Assembly: GCA_963736525.1 (NCBI GenBank)
Contig: CAVTPF010000012.1
Coordinates: 124,001-188,000 of the forward strand
From: Bog-473 sp963736525
GTDB lineage: Bacteria > Actinomycetota > Acidimicrobiia > Acidimicrobiales > RAAP-2
Reading direction: 5' to 3'
DNA: 64,000 nt
The translations under genes and the position numbers were made by a program. The notes beneath the pieces are model-generated. The model worked only from the letters and a program-made list of their open reading frames with translations. It ran no database searches and was not told the DNA's origin. Below, in pieces: positions 33,222 to 42,444 of this stretch (positions within the stretch are counted from its first letter, which is position 1; each line of letters starts with the position of its first letter).

Positions 33222-34368
33222 ATGGCCAACACCTATCGGTGGTCTCCGACCGCCCAAGCGACCTCGGTCTCCTCAGCGGCTTCGGCGCGTCAAGAGGTGG
33301 CGGACGACGCCGCCTCGGTAGCTCAGATGTGGGTGGCCGCCACCTACGACGATCTCCGGCGGGCAGGACCGGACCGAGCGACGCAGGTGCGCCGCGTTCT
33401 CGATAGCTACGTGATTCCCTGGTTTGGCCCCCGGACGAGCACCGTTGGCGACATCACCTACTTCATGGTGCATGAGTGGCTGCTGATGCTGGTCGGTCGA
33501 CGGCGGGGTGAGCCAGAGGATCGCCAACAGGCGCCTGCGGAACTCGGGGAGCGCGACGGCGAACTCTGCGGGGCGTACCGGAACTCGCACGGACATGTCC
33601 GAGTGCCAGAGCAGGCGATGGACGATGTCATTGATCTCGGTGACTCCGGTCTGCTGATCGTGCGGGGCCAAGGAGGTCGTGCCTTTCGGGTTCGCGATGA
33701 CCACGGTCGAGTCGTCGCCGTTCCGTAGAAGGAGAGGACGAAGACCGAGGCCGGATCTCGAGTCCTCGTTCTTCCGCCGGCCATGCTGGAGCCGCTCGTG
33801 TCGCTATCGAGGCATTCCACACGGATCCCGAGACGGGCGACGTCGACGACACGGCGCGCCTCGTGCCTGGTCTTCGTCAAGCCGACCAGTCTGGTCAGCT
33901 GAGCTTTCGAGAGGCCTTTGAGGCCGCTGCGGCCGCCGAAGGACTCAGCTCGATGGACTTGGGATTCCGGGTCTCGCCACATCTCTGCGAAAGAGCGTCG
34001 CAACAGATCTCGCGTGGCATTCGGGAATCGAGGGCGCAGTACGTCGGTGCTTTCTCGGCCATCGGGCATCCGACGACGTCTTCGGGCGCGTCTACACGCT
34101 CGACCATCCTGAACTGACTCCGCTCACCGAAGTAGCCCGCGTTCTCAACGAACTCATACGAGCTTCGATCGGATCCTTGCTGATCCCGACCACGCGACGA
34201 ATTCGGTGGGGCCATACCAATCGGATCGTTCTCCGTGCTGACCACGCCGAGGCAACGCTTCTTGCCGCTAGTTGGTCGATTGACCCGGACAGCGGTGACG
34301 ATCCGCTGTGCCATGCGCGGCGGGTGGCGTCGGAGCTCCAGATCGCAGAAACGACCGCCAGACGGTAG
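33222..34368 (+). pseudogene. Degenerate tyrosine recombinase (integrase)
   Basis: The first frame (33222-33728) has an integrase-type N-terminal arm-binding/SAM-like domain (RRVLDSYVIPWFGPRTSTVG, DITYFMVHEWL). TAG at 33726 interrupts it, but the same frame continues KERTKTEAGSRVLVLPPAML, as in the central catalytic region. Near 33807 the match moves to a second frame (EAFHTDPETGDVDDTA ... DLGFRVSPHL), and near 33985 to a third (LRKSVATDLAWHSG, then FLGHRASDDVFGRVYTL), which supplies the catalytic Arg, His-Arg and Tyr. At least one nonsense codon and two frameshifts make it inactive. It marks a past integrative element. Confidence 0.7.
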
Positions 34369-34866
34369 ATGCGCGATGGCACCTTGAGGTCCGTGATCGT
34401 CCGCGATGGCGATAGGGTAGAGCGACGTTGGGCCAGGCTGAGCGAAGTATGGGTCATGCGCGACCATCTCGCTGACCGGATTCTCCTCCCGGACCTGGCC
34501 GAGGAGCTCGGCGTCCGCTACCACGAACTCTACCGACTATCGCGTCTCCTTGGCCTTGAGTTCGCGCAGCATCCGACGAGTCGTCAGTTCGAAGTCCCGC
34601 CCGAGGCCGCCAGACAACTACGAGACGAACATGCCCGCGTCCGTGCCTTACACCAGCGTTCGCTCAAGCTCGCGGCTGTGGCGCGCGTTCTCGATCGCGC
34701 TGTGAGCACGGTTCGTCTGATCGCCAAACGTGGAGATCTCGAGGTCGATCCGGAGACGGACAGCAGCAACGCGGTCTTCGTTACCCGTGCATCGGTGGAG
34801 AGGTGCGGTGATTCGTCGAAGAGAGAGCTCGAGCAAACAGCTTTGCCGCTGGCCGAAGTGGTCTGA
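34369..34866 (+). pseudogene. Excisionase/MerR-like HTH region, in frame with the integrase remnant
   Basis: The 165-residue stretch begins right after a TAG at 34366-34368 and is in the same frame as the integrase C-terminus. Across the stop the sequence reads ASELQIAETTARR-stop-MRDGTLRSVIV; a Trp at the stop (TGG to TAG) would give a standard excisionase-type helix-turn-helix ending in R-W-M-R-D-G. A second HTH-like unit follows (LPDLAEELGVRYHELYRLSR) and a third (KLAAVARVLDRAVSTVRLIA). It may be the C-terminal part of one long recombinase or a separate directionality factor. The ATG at 34369 has no ribosome-binding site. Confidence 0.5.
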
Positions 34867-34935
34867 TTCACTGGAGCAGCCGGATCGAATTGCTCGACCT
34901 CGTTCGTGTCGGTGTTCTCGATGAGGTTCCTGGGC

Positions 34936-34957
34936 GCGGTGAGTGAAAGCTCACCGC
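34936..34957. terminator. Strong hairpin after the recombinase remnant
   Basis: GCGGTGAG-TGAAAG-CTCACCGC is a perfect 8-bp stem with 6-base loop, 70 bases after the stop. It has no T-run. It could be a terminator or part of an element end. Confidence 0.4.
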
Positions 34958-35123
34958 ATCGAGTCTCCGCTCCTAGATGACCGCAAGCGCCTGATTTTGA
35001 CGACGACGAGCCGCAATCCGCTCGCAACCCGACGGTAGGATCATGCCAGCGACTCGGCCCCTCTGGGCTATACCTCTGAGGTCGGCGACCCGGCCAGGTC
35101 CCAACGAGCGCAGGAGAGCGTCG

Positions 35124-36119
35124 ATGACATCTTCAGTAAGTGCAAAGCCGGCGTCAGAGGAGGAGCATGGTACGTCACGAGCCGAGAAGAAGGTCGCGAT
35201 CGTCACCGGGGCGTCGCAAGGGATCGGTGCCGGCATCGCTGCCGCTTTCACCGCGGCGGGTTACGCCGTAGTGGGTACGGCGCTTTCCGTCGAGCCGTCC
35301 GCTACACCGGATGTGCTGATGGTACCTGGAGACATCGCGCAAGCCGAGACCGCCGAACTCGTCGTCCAGCAGGGGCTCGATCGGTTCGGCCGGATCGACA
35401 CGCTGGTCAACAACGCAGGCATCTACATCGGGAAACCGTTCACCGATTACACCGTCGACGATTACGTGGCGATCACGTCGGTCAACCTCACCGGGTTCTT
35501 CCACATGACCCAGCGGACCATCGCGCAAATGGTCGCCCAGGGTGGAGGCCACGTCGTCAATGTCAGCACCAGTCTTGTGGAGCACGCGGACGCAAGGGAA
35601 CCGTCGGCCCTTACCTCCCTGACCAAGGGCGGGCTGGAGGCGGTGACACGCTCGCTCGCCACCGAGTACGCCGGACGGGGCATCCGCGTCAATGCGGTGG
35701 CGCTCGGCATCATCGAGACCCCCCTCCACGACCCGGCTTCGTACCGGGAGCTGGCGAAACGACATCCTCTGGGCCGCGTGGGCGAGGTCAGCGACGTGGT
35801 CGACGGGGTTCTCTACCTCGAACGCGCGACGTTCGTCACCGGTGCGACGCTCCGTATTGACGGGGCCGGGCGGCCGGAGGCTAACCAAGACCTGCGGACA
35901 GCCAACGCCGGCCTACAGAAGTGTGCGATTAGATTTCGGGCGCGCGTCGGGGTCTCTCGCACTAACGCCGCAGCCGTTCTTGTTGCAGACCCGCCGAATC
36001 GCACCGCCCGACGGCGGTCTTCTGATCGCCTATGGACATCTCGTGTCCGGTGGCGCAGTCTTGGGGGAGTGGCCACGCCGGTGGTAGGGCCGCGGCTTAC
36101 CGGTTGTCAGCGGGTATGA
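35124..36119 (+). CDS. Short-chain dehydrogenase/reductase with atypical catalytic site and long tail
   Basis: The 331-aa protein starts ATG 35124 (CAGGAG 8 bases upstream). Cofactor motif VAIVTGASQGIGAGIAAAF and structural NNAG in LVNNAGIYIG are clear. The catalytic Ser region is VNVSTSLVEH. The YxxxK motif reads T-S-L-T-K (in ALTSLTKGGLEAVTR): Lys is kept but Tyr is Thr. I recall an SDR subgroup with this ALASLTKGGL form. After the usual C-terminus (FVTGATLRIDGAG) the frame runs on for about 85 residues without SDR homology to 36119, probably because the original stop is lost. It precedes VOC and redoxin genes. Confidence 0.78.
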   Translation: MTSSVSAKPASEEEHGTSRAEKKVAIVTGASQGIGAGIAAAFTAAGYAVVGTALSVEPSATPDVLMVPGDIAQAETAELVVQQGLDRFGRIDTLVNNAGIYIGKPFTDYTVDDYVAITSVNLTGFFHMTQRTIAQMVAQGGGHVVNVSTSLVEHADAREPSALTSLTKGGLEAVTRSLATEYAGRGIRVNAVALGIIETPLHDPASYRELAKRHPLGRVGEVSDVVDGVLYLERATFVTGATLRIDGAGRPEANQDLRTANAGLQKCAIRFRARVGVSRTNAAAVLVADPPNRTARRRSSDRLWTSRVRWRSLGGVATPVVGPRLTGCQRV

Positions 36120-36142
36120 GTTCTAACCGACGGAGGTGTCAG

Positions 36143-36370
36143 ATGGCTGAGCTCGGTCCGCCGACAGAGGAAATCGCGCCGGCCCACTTCATCGTCTCGG
36201 ACGACGTGGAGCGCTCTCGATGTTCCTACACCGAGTGCTCGGTGGCAGGGTGATCTTCTCCGGCCCCGGAGGGCCGACCTATGTCGCGCTTTCCAACAGC
36301 GGGCTCATCATCAATGTCGGCAGGGGCCAATCCGACCGACACTGAGATCCCCGCAGGCATCGTCGAGTGA
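36143..36370 (+). pseudogene. Broken VOC-family (glyoxalase-fold) gene
   Basis: ATG 36143 with GGAGG upstream starts MAELGPPTEEIAPAHFIVSD, nearly the same as both halves of the tandem VOC protein at 44739-45650. A deletion shifts the frame after DDVERSR. The next part (VIFSGPGGPTYVALSNS, then LIINVG) is in another frame, and the rest of the gene is missing. It is a truncated third copy of the same VOC unit. Confidence 0.8.
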
Positions 36371-36384
36371 AAGGCAGTCACCCC

Positions 36385-36987
36385 ATGCGATCCGACATCA
36401 GACCAGGCGGCGTGTTCCCCGACTACTCGTTGCCGGATCACACCAACATCGTTCGCACACTCAGTGAGCTCCAAGGTGACGATCCGATGATCCTCACGCT
36501 GGCGCGAGGCAACTACTGTCCGAAGGAACACCAGCAGCACCTGGAGCTCGCAGCGAACTATCCGAAAATCGCCGTCGCCTATACCCAGGTCGTCACCATC
36601 GCCACCGACGACCACCACACCCTGCAGGAGTTTCGGGGTTCAGTCGGCGCTCAATGGACCTTTCTCTCGGACCCAGCTCGGACGATCCAAAAGGACCTCG
36701 ACATCCGGGAATACACCGACCCCGAGCACGATCCGATGATCCCCCACACGCTGGTGCTCAAGCCTGGACTCCTCATTCACAGCATCTACAACGGCTACTG
36801 GTTCTGGGGACGCCCGTCGTTTTATGACCTGTGGTCCGACTTGTGCGCTGCGTCGAGCGAGATCCGCCCCGACTGGGACCTTAGCAAACCGGGATTGCGC
36901 GAGGCCTGGGATGCAGGCGACTACTCGAGCTTTCACGGTTGGAACAAACGGGCCGCCAAGTCGATGCCCACATCGTATGAGTCCTAG
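36385..36987 (+). CDS. Redoxin-like (AhpC/TSA fold) protein with Cys
   Basis: The 200-aa protein starts ATG 36385 (AAAGG upstream). It has the thioredoxin/peroxiredoxin fold: FPDYSLPDHTNIVRTLSELQ, MILTLARGNYCPKEHQQHLE, VVTIATDDHHTLQEFR, FLSDPARTIQKDLDI, and PHTLVLKPGLLIHSIYNGYW. The Cys in RGNYCPKE takes the position of the peroxidatic Cys of RGxFCP-type redoxins. The YNGYWFWGRPS segment and the C-terminal domain are shared with the paralogue at 41830-42444, where this Cys is Asp. The role is probably thiol peroxidase-like or a chaperone-like partner of the nearby oxidoreductases. Confidence 0.75.
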   Translation: MRSDIRPGGVFPDYSLPDHTNIVRTLSELQGDDPMILTLARGNYCPKEHQQHLELAANYPKIAVAYTQVVTIATDDHHTLQEFRGSVGAQWTFLSDPARTIQKDLDIREYTDPEHDPMIPHTLVLKPGLLIHSIYNGYWFWGRPSFYDLWSDLCAASSEIRPDWDLSKPGLREAWDAGDYSSFHGWNKRAAKSMPTSYES

Positions 36988-37041
36988 AAGAAAATGGATC
37001 TGTCCGTGTTGGGTGCAGGGCGGCCTGGATGGAAGGGGTAG

Positions 37042-38001
37042 GTGGCAGTAGTGCGAACGCCGGTCTGCGAACTGCTCGGGATTGAACAACCGATTGCCTT
37101 GGCGGCGATGGTGGCGGTGCCCGAACTGGCGGCAGCGGTCTCGAATGCTGGTGGGCTCGGCATGGTGACGCTGACGTGGTCTGATCCGGCAGGAGACGTG
37201 GTTCGCGAGACGGCGGCGCTCACCGATCGTCCCTTCTGCGGCAACCTGGTTCTCACCTCAGATCAGCACCGTCGTCTCGATGAAGCCCTCGAGGCCGGTT
37301 TGCGGATCGTGTCATTGTTCCTGGGAGATCCTGCCGGCTACATCGAGCCGGTCCACGATGCGGGCGGACTCGTTCTGTGTACGGTCGGAAGCGCCGAAGA
37401 GGCGCGGCGGGCGGTCGCCAGCGGAGTGGATGTCATCGTGGCGCAGGGTTGGGAAGCTGGGGGGCACGTGGGGGGTCAGATTGCGACGCTCCCCTTGGTG
37501 CCCGCCGTCGTGGACGCGGTGGCGCCGGTGCCAGTGATCGCGGCTGGTGGGATCGGGGACGCTCGCGGCGTGGCCGCCGTCCTCGCCTTGGGTGCTCAGG
37601 CGGCGTGGGTGGGTACCCAGTTTCTGCTTGCCCAGGAGATGCCCACCCACCAGGAGTACCGCACTCGCCTGATCAACGCGGTCGAGACCGACGCGGAGTG
37701 GTACCCCGACCTCTACGACGTCGACTGGCCGGACTCGCCCCACCGCGCGCTCCGCAACTCGACGGCCGAGATCTGGGAGACCGCGGGCCGGCCGCCTCTG
37801 GAGAGTCGGCCCGGAGTGGGCGATGTCATCGCGCACTTCGCTTCGGGCGAAGCAATCGTCCGCTACGAGCCAGCGCCGCCGATGGTTGGGACCACCGGTG
37901 ACATTGAAGCGCTTTCCATGTGGGCCGGACAGAGCGTCGCGCTCGCCAGGCAGCCACGACCAGCGGCGGAGATCGTAGCTGAGCTCGTTTCGCGTTTGTG
38001 A
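37042..38001 (+). CDS. Nitronate monooxygenase family FMN protein
   Basis: The 319-aa protein starts GTG 37042 (GGAAGGGG upstream). TIM-barrel features of the 2-nitropropane dioxygenase/nitronate monooxygenase family are seen: IEQPIALAAMVAVPELAAAV, SNAGGLGMVTLT, VDVIVAQGWEAGGHVGG (phosphate/catalytic His region) and PVIAAGGIGDARGVAAVLAL. The enzyme oxidises alkyl nitronates with FMN, or in some members acts as an enoyl reductase-like flavoprotein. It lies 55 bases after the redoxin gene in the same direction and is probably in one transcript with it. Confidence 0.9.
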   Translation: MAVVRTPVCELLGIEQPIALAAMVAVPELAAAVSNAGGLGMVTLTWSDPAGDVVRETAALTDRPFCGNLVLTSDQHRRLDEALEAGLRIVSLFLGDPAGYIEPVHDAGGLVLCTVGSAEEARRAVASGVDVIVAQGWEAGGHVGGQIATLPLVPAVVDAVAPVPVIAAGGIGDARGVAAVLALGAQAAWVGTQFLLAQEMPTHQEYRTRLINAVETDAEWYPDLYDVDWPDSPHRALRNSTAEIWETAGRPPLESRPGVGDVIAHFASGEAIVRYEPAPPMVGTTGDIEALSMWAGQSVALARQPRPAAEIVAELVSRL

Positions 38002-38383
38002 GCCAAGCCGGCCTGTCGGCGACGGCGACGATCAGAGCCTTGAGAGAGACTCGTCATCGATCATCCATTTGAATTCTCTACCAAGTTCCCAGAGCGTTGA
38101 AACCGACGTATCTGCGCAGTTGTCAAACAAGACCCGGCCCTCAGGCGCTTCCGACGGCGCCTCCACTCACTGACGACTCGCACGAAAGGAATGAACGCTC
38201 AGGGTGTCGTGATGAACGTGGTCGATGGCTCGATCTGCCCGGGAGCTCATGCTGTGACGAGTTTGGCGTCGCCGCTGGCCGACCTCAGACCAGCCCGGGC
38301 GACGCTCGTGACTCATGGTCCTCCTTTCTTGTCACCGGGCTGTCGTCGCCAAATCGGGCCGGGATAGGTTCGCGAACTCCTCC
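38002..38383. other. Intergenic stretch, no gene seen
   Basis: About 380 bases lie between the nitronate monooxygenase and the broken DUF2090 gene on the opposite strand. No supported open frame, repeat or RNA structure was found. Confidence 0.4.
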
Positions 38384-39155
38384 TCACGTGGCGGCAACGT
38401 AGGTGTCGTGCATCTCCTTGTATCTCCTAGCGATGTTCTGAACTGCATCGTCCGGGAGACCTGTCCCGCGAGGAATCCCGCGTGTGCGTCGTACCAGATG
38501 GTTCGCCCCACGGCGAACCCGTCGAAGCCTCTTACCGAAGCCGCCATCCGTAGCCAATGGAGCACCTTGGCCTCGTCAGCACCTCGGCCGAGCATGATGC
38601 AGGCCACTCCGTCACGGCTTCCGCTGCGGGCTTGGGTCACAACCTTCTGACAATCCTCCGCGAGATCGAGTCCCTCGATCTTCCACACGTCAGGCTCGAC
38701 GTCGGTTGTCTGCAGAGTATGGATCACCTCGACGACGAGAGACGGCCGCAACTCTTTGTCATAGATCCCAGTGTCTTTGTAGCGGTCGAGCTGCTCGGTT
38801 GTGGGGGGCACCGGGAGCTCGAAGAGGAATTTGCGCTCGTGCTCGCGAAGCCACCGCGAGAGCCGGGCCAGGCGCCCGTTCTGTCGCTTGTTCAGCTCGA
38901 CGTCACCCTTGGGGTTGTAGCGAACGAGCACCTTGGCGAAGGTCGGGTCGAAAGCCTCGATGTGTTGACCGAAATCATCGCCGTACTCGAACTGGAACTC
39001 GTCTTGACCTGACCTCTCTACAGGCATGGCGAGCGGCGTGCCCTCCGCCTTGGCTTTGCGCGCCACCGAGGCTCCGAACTCCTCGTCCACGAGTACGCCG
39101 GCAGCCGCTGCCGGCACGCGACCGTTCTTCACGACCTCGAGGTGGGCCTCGAAGA
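38384..39155 (-). pseudogene. DUF2090 (5-dehydro-2-deoxyphosphogluconate aldolase-like) gene, truncated and frameshifted
   Basis: Strong DUF2090 signature: AAGVLVDEEFGASVARKA, PLAMPVERSGQDEFQFEYG, FDPTFAKVLVRYNPKGDVE, EPDVWKIEGLDLAEDC, CIMLGRGADEAKVLHWL and GFAVGRTIWYDAHAGFL. The N-terminal ~50 residues are missing: homology begins near 39150, where sequence switches to a hydrolase on the other strand. The true C-terminus (DDAVQNIARRYKEMHDTYV, stop at 38384) is in another frame, so a base is lost near 38460. Intact members are barrel enzymes of sugar-acid (inositol or ulosonate) breakdown. Confidence 0.78.
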
Positions 39156-39603
39156 TCACACCCGTCGCGATTTCTGGGCCGACCGCTTCAGCAACGAAAC
39201 TGCTCTCCGGGCGAATTTCTTGTCCTTCGATGCCACCCGCCAACGGCACGTGGGGACCAGCCCGAACGTATCGCTCTTCGACCCAGACCTCTGGACCGAC
39301 GAGTTCGCGTTCCTGAGCCGTCCAGGCCAGGGCGACATCCAGATGGACCTGTTCTATGGCTACCGGACCAACGTCGCGAGCTATCCCGCGTGGCAGGAGT
39401 GGCTTCGCCGCCACCAGCCGCCGCTCCTCGTGCTGTGGGGTCGTTTCGACCCGTCGTTCCAGGTCGAAGAAGCCGAGGCATACCGGCGAGACGTGCCCAG
39501 CGCCGAAGTGCACGTTCTCGATGCTGGTCATTTCGCACTCGACGAGCAGCCCGCCATGGTCGCGCGCTTGACCCGGAAGTTCCTTCTATCTGCCGGCGGC
39601 TAG
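39142..39603 (+). pseudogene. C-terminal half of an alpha/beta hydrolase
   Basis: The 153-aa frame contains the cap and C-terminal part of a haloalkane dehalogenase-like or epoxide-hydrolase-like protein: RDFWADRFSNETALRANFLS, TNVASYPAWQEWLRRHQPPL, VLWGRFDPSF (acid region) and LDAGHFALDEQ (catalytic His). The N-terminal part with the oxyanion loop and nucleophile elbow is absent. The fragment begins where the divergent DUF2090 fragment ends, so one rearrangement truncated both genes. It is unlikely to be active. Confidence 0.75.
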
Positions 39604-39881
39604 GGCGGACAGGCAGCCAGGGCGCCTTGTCCGGACTCCAGATTGAATTTAGAAGCGACCCCTAACAATGGCACCTTTCGGGGAAGGCGCACCTTGGTTC
39701 CTGGGGTCGAAGATTTGAACCGCCAACCCGCTACCCCGTCCAAGTCGTCCGGGCTAGGTTCGCTGAGTATGCCAGTCCGATAGCCGATAGCCCATCTCCA
39801 ATCGCAGTTGTGCGGATCTGATCTGATACCAATCGGCGCTGCCAGGTCGGATCTTGCGCATCCACGAGCGAAGGAGTTCAC

Positions 39882-41771
39882 GTGACCACGACCCCCATAG
39901 CTGACTACGCGCTCCTGTCGGATCGGCACAGCGCTGCGCTGGTCAGCCGGGGCGGGTCGATCGACTGGCTCTGCTTCCCGCGGTTCGACAGCCCCTCGAC
40001 CTTCGGTCGCCTCCTCGACGAGAAGGCCGGGCACTGGTTCTTCGGGGCCACCGACGCGACGGAAGTGAGCAGGCGCTACCTGGACCGCACCATGGTGTTG
40101 GAGACCACGCTGCGCACACCGACCGGTTCGGTCACGATCACCGACGCACTTGCCATGGGTTCTGGCAACCGGGGACACGAGCTCGGCAAAGGAGCGCCTC
40201 ACGTTCTCCTGCGGCGCGCCACGTGTACGGAGGGACGGGTCGACTTGTCCCTGGAGTACGTCCCGCGCCCCGATTACGGGTTGAAACATCCATCGCTCGA
40301 CGCGGTCGACGGTGGAATGACGGAGTCGGGGAGCGCTGACGGGCTGGTGCTGTCGACGTCCGTGGCCCTGACGCTCGATCAGGACCGCGCCGCGGCCTCG
40401 GGCCGGTTCCAGCTTGCCCAAGGCGAAAGCATGGGCTTCGCCCTGCATCACGGGAACCCGACTGAGGGCAGTTCGGCCAGGGTCTGGAGCCCGTCGGAAA
40501 TACGCGCCCGGCTCGAAGACACCGTGGCGGGGTGGGAGTCGTGGTCTGAGCTCCACCAGGCCTACGTGGGTCCGTGGCAAGACATGGTGCACCACAGCGG
40601 CCGGGTGCTCCAGTCACTCTCCTTTGCACCCACCGGCGCTATCTGCGCGGCGGCGACCACGTCGTTGCCCGAGGTGGTGGGCGGCGCCCGGAACTGGGAC
40701 TACCGCTATGCCTGGGTCCGGGACGCTTCCTTCACGATCCAGGCCCTTTGGGTGGCGGCTTGTCCTGACGAAGCCAACCAGTTCTTCGACTACGTCTCCT
40801 CGTCCGCGGCCGGCTCGCTCGACCGGGGCGGTGCCTTGCAGATTATGTTCGGCATCGGCGGTGAACGGGACCTGACCGAGCGGGAGCTGCCGCAGCTGGA
40901 GGGCTGGCGGCACTCGGCGCCGGTCCGGGTGGGCAACGCGGCCTGGAAACAACGCCAGCTCGACGTCTACGGCGAGTTGCTCAACGCGGTGTACCGCATG
41001 TCTGACCACCTGTTCGACGACACCCACCGGGTCGGGCCACTGTCCGACTCGGGCAAGTGGGATACACCCACCGACCTGGCACCAGCCACGCGAAAGTTCA
41101 TCGTGCAGCTGGCCGACACCGCCGCCCGCCGGTGGCAGGAGAAGGACCAAGGAATCTGGGAGATCCGGGGGGAGCCGCGTGATTTCTTGTATTCCAAGCT
41201 GATGTGCTGGGTGGCCCTCGATCGAGCGGTGATCCTGGCCGACCGTCTCAACGCCTCCTCTCGAATCGGGTCATGGACGCAGACGCGGGACCAGATCCGT
41301 GAGGCGATCGTGACCAAGGGCTGGAGTGACCGGGCCAAGGCCTTCACCCAGTCCTTTGGCTCGGACGAGCTTGACGCCTCCAACCTTATGGTGCCCCTGG
41401 TGGGATTTCTCCCGGCGGACGATCCGAGGGTGCTGGCCACGGTCGACGCGACAGAGGAGCGGCTCACCGACCAGCGGGGATTGGTCTATCGCTATCGGTC
41501 CCGCGACGGCCTCGAGGGTGAGGAGGGCACCTTCCTTTTGTGCACCTTCTGGCTGGCCCAGGCCCTGGCCCAGGCAGGCCAGCCGGTTCGGGCCCGGGCC
41601 GTTTTCGAGCGTGCCGCCGCCTTCGTGAATGAGGTCGGCCTGCTGGCCGAGGAGGTCGATCCAGTCAGCGGGGAGCTCCTTGGCAACTTCCCGCAGGCTT
41701 TCAGCCATATCGGGCTCGTCAACGCGGCCTGGGCAATTTCTGAGAGCGAGTGGCCGGCGCAACCGACTTGA
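39882..41771 (+). CDS. Glycoside hydrolase family 15 protein (trehalase/glucoamylase-like)
   Basis: The 629-aa protein starts GTG 39882 with AAGGAG upstream. The N-terminal beta-sandwich (IADYALLSDRHSAALVSRGG, SIDWLCFPRFDSPSTFGRLL) is the usual bacterial GH15 start. The (alpha/alpha)6 barrel has GGARNWDYRYAWVRDASFTI, the catalytic-acid region QGIWEIRGEPRDFLYSKLM and the C-terminal LLAEEVDP followed by GELLGNFPQAFSHIG. Length agrees with mycobacterial-type trehalases and glucoamylases. It is cytoplasmic (no signal peptide) and probably hydrolyses trehalose or maltodextrin. The frame has no interruption, in contrast to genes just upstream. Confidence 0.93.
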   Translation: MTTTPIADYALLSDRHSAALVSRGGSIDWLCFPRFDSPSTFGRLLDEKAGHWFFGATDATEVSRRYLDRTMVLETTLRTPTGSVTITDALAMGSGNRGHELGKGAPHVLLRRATCTEGRVDLSLEYVPRPDYGLKHPSLDAVDGGMTESGSADGLVLSTSVALTLDQDRAAASGRFQLAQGESMGFALHHGNPTEGSSARVWSPSEIRARLEDTVAGWESWSELHQAYVGPWQDMVHHSGRVLQSLSFAPTGAICAAATTSLPEVVGGARNWDYRYAWVRDASFTIQALWVAACPDEANQFFDYVSSSAAGSLDRGGALQIMFGIGGERDLTERELPQLEGWRHSAPVRVGNAAWKQRQLDVYGELLNAVYRMSDHLFDDTHRVGPLSDSGKWDTPTDLAPATRKFIVQLADTAARRWQEKDQGIWEIRGEPRDFLYSKLMCWVALDRAVILADRLNASSRIGSWTQTRDQIREAIVTKGWSDRAKAFTQSFGSDELDASNLMVPLVGFLPADDPRVLATVDATEERLTDQRGLVYRYRSRDGLEGEEGTFLLCTFWLAQALAQAGQPVRARAVFERAAAFVNEVGLLAEEVDPVSGELLGNFPQAFSHIGLVNAAWAISESEWPAQPT

Positions 41772-41829
41772 ACATCTGCTGGACTCCCGTGGGATCTTTG
41801 GACCAGACCCCTTCGAGTTTGGAGGCCAC

Positions 41830-42444
41830 ATGCGCAGCGATATCCGTGAAGGCGAGACGTTTCCCGACTACGAGCTCGCCGATCAATCCGGCCGGCGGCG
41901 GTCCCTATCGGAGCTCCAGGGGGGCAACCCGATGGTGCTCCATCTGTCCCGTGGCGGCTTCGATCCCAAAGAGCATCAGTTCGTAGGGCAATTGGTCGAC
42001 GTATTTCCCGAGTTCAGGAATGCTTACACGCGATTGGCCCTCATCTCGACCGACAATCAGCTGAACATCAATGAGTTCCGGGACGCGCTGGGCGCCACGT
42101 GGCCGTTCCTGTCTGACCCCGATCGGGTCGTCCAGAAGGATCTGGACATCAAAGAGTTCACGGATGAGCCGCACGATCCGATGATCCCCCACACGTTCGT
42201 CCTCGAGCCCGGACTCAAGATCTTCAAGATCTACAACGGATACTGGTACTGGGGCCGGCCCACCATGGCAGAGCTCCACGTAGATCTGAGGGGTGTGTTC
42301 AAGAAAATTCGGCCCGACTTCGACTTGGCGGCTCCCGGGTTGAGGGAGGCGTGGGAACGAGGAGACCGGGATCAATTCCTCGTCGACACATTGGAGGAGC
42401 CGATCCGGTTCACCGAAGGCAAGAGCATCGGTATCAAACGCTGA
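41830..42444 (+). CDS. Redoxin-like protein lacking the peroxidatic Cys
   Basis: The 204-aa protein starts ATG 41830 with GGAGG close upstream. It is a paralogue of 36385-36987: MRSDIREGETFPDYELADQS, LHLSRGGFDPKEHQFVGQ, FLSDPDRVVQKDLDIKEF, DEPHDPMIPHTFVLEPG and KIYNGYWYWGRPTM. In the place of the Cys in RGNYCPKEH it has Asp (RGGFDPKEH), and I find no other cysteine in the protein. It therefore cannot be a thiol peroxidase and may be a binding or structural protein. It is followed in the same direction by VOC and flavoprotein genes. Confidence 0.75.
   Translation: MRSDIREGETFPDYELADQSGRRRSLSELQGGNPMVLHLSRGGFDPKEHQFVGQLVDVFPEFRNAYTRLALISTDNQLNINEFRDALGATWPFLSDPDRVVQKDLDIKEFTDEPHDPMIPHTFVLEPGLKIFKIYNGYWYWGRPTMAELHVDLRGVFKKIRPDFDLAAPGLREAWERGDRDQFLVDTLEEPIRFTEGKSIGIKR

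Noticed and set aside
30392..34368. Stop codons read as Trp (TGA 30392, TAG 33726, TAG 34366) as evidence of a recoded genetic code
   Set aside because: Many intact genes here end with TGA or TAG, for example pckG (TGA) and the beta-helix gene (TAG), and the affected genes also have frameshifts. Ordinary nonsense mutation is simpler.
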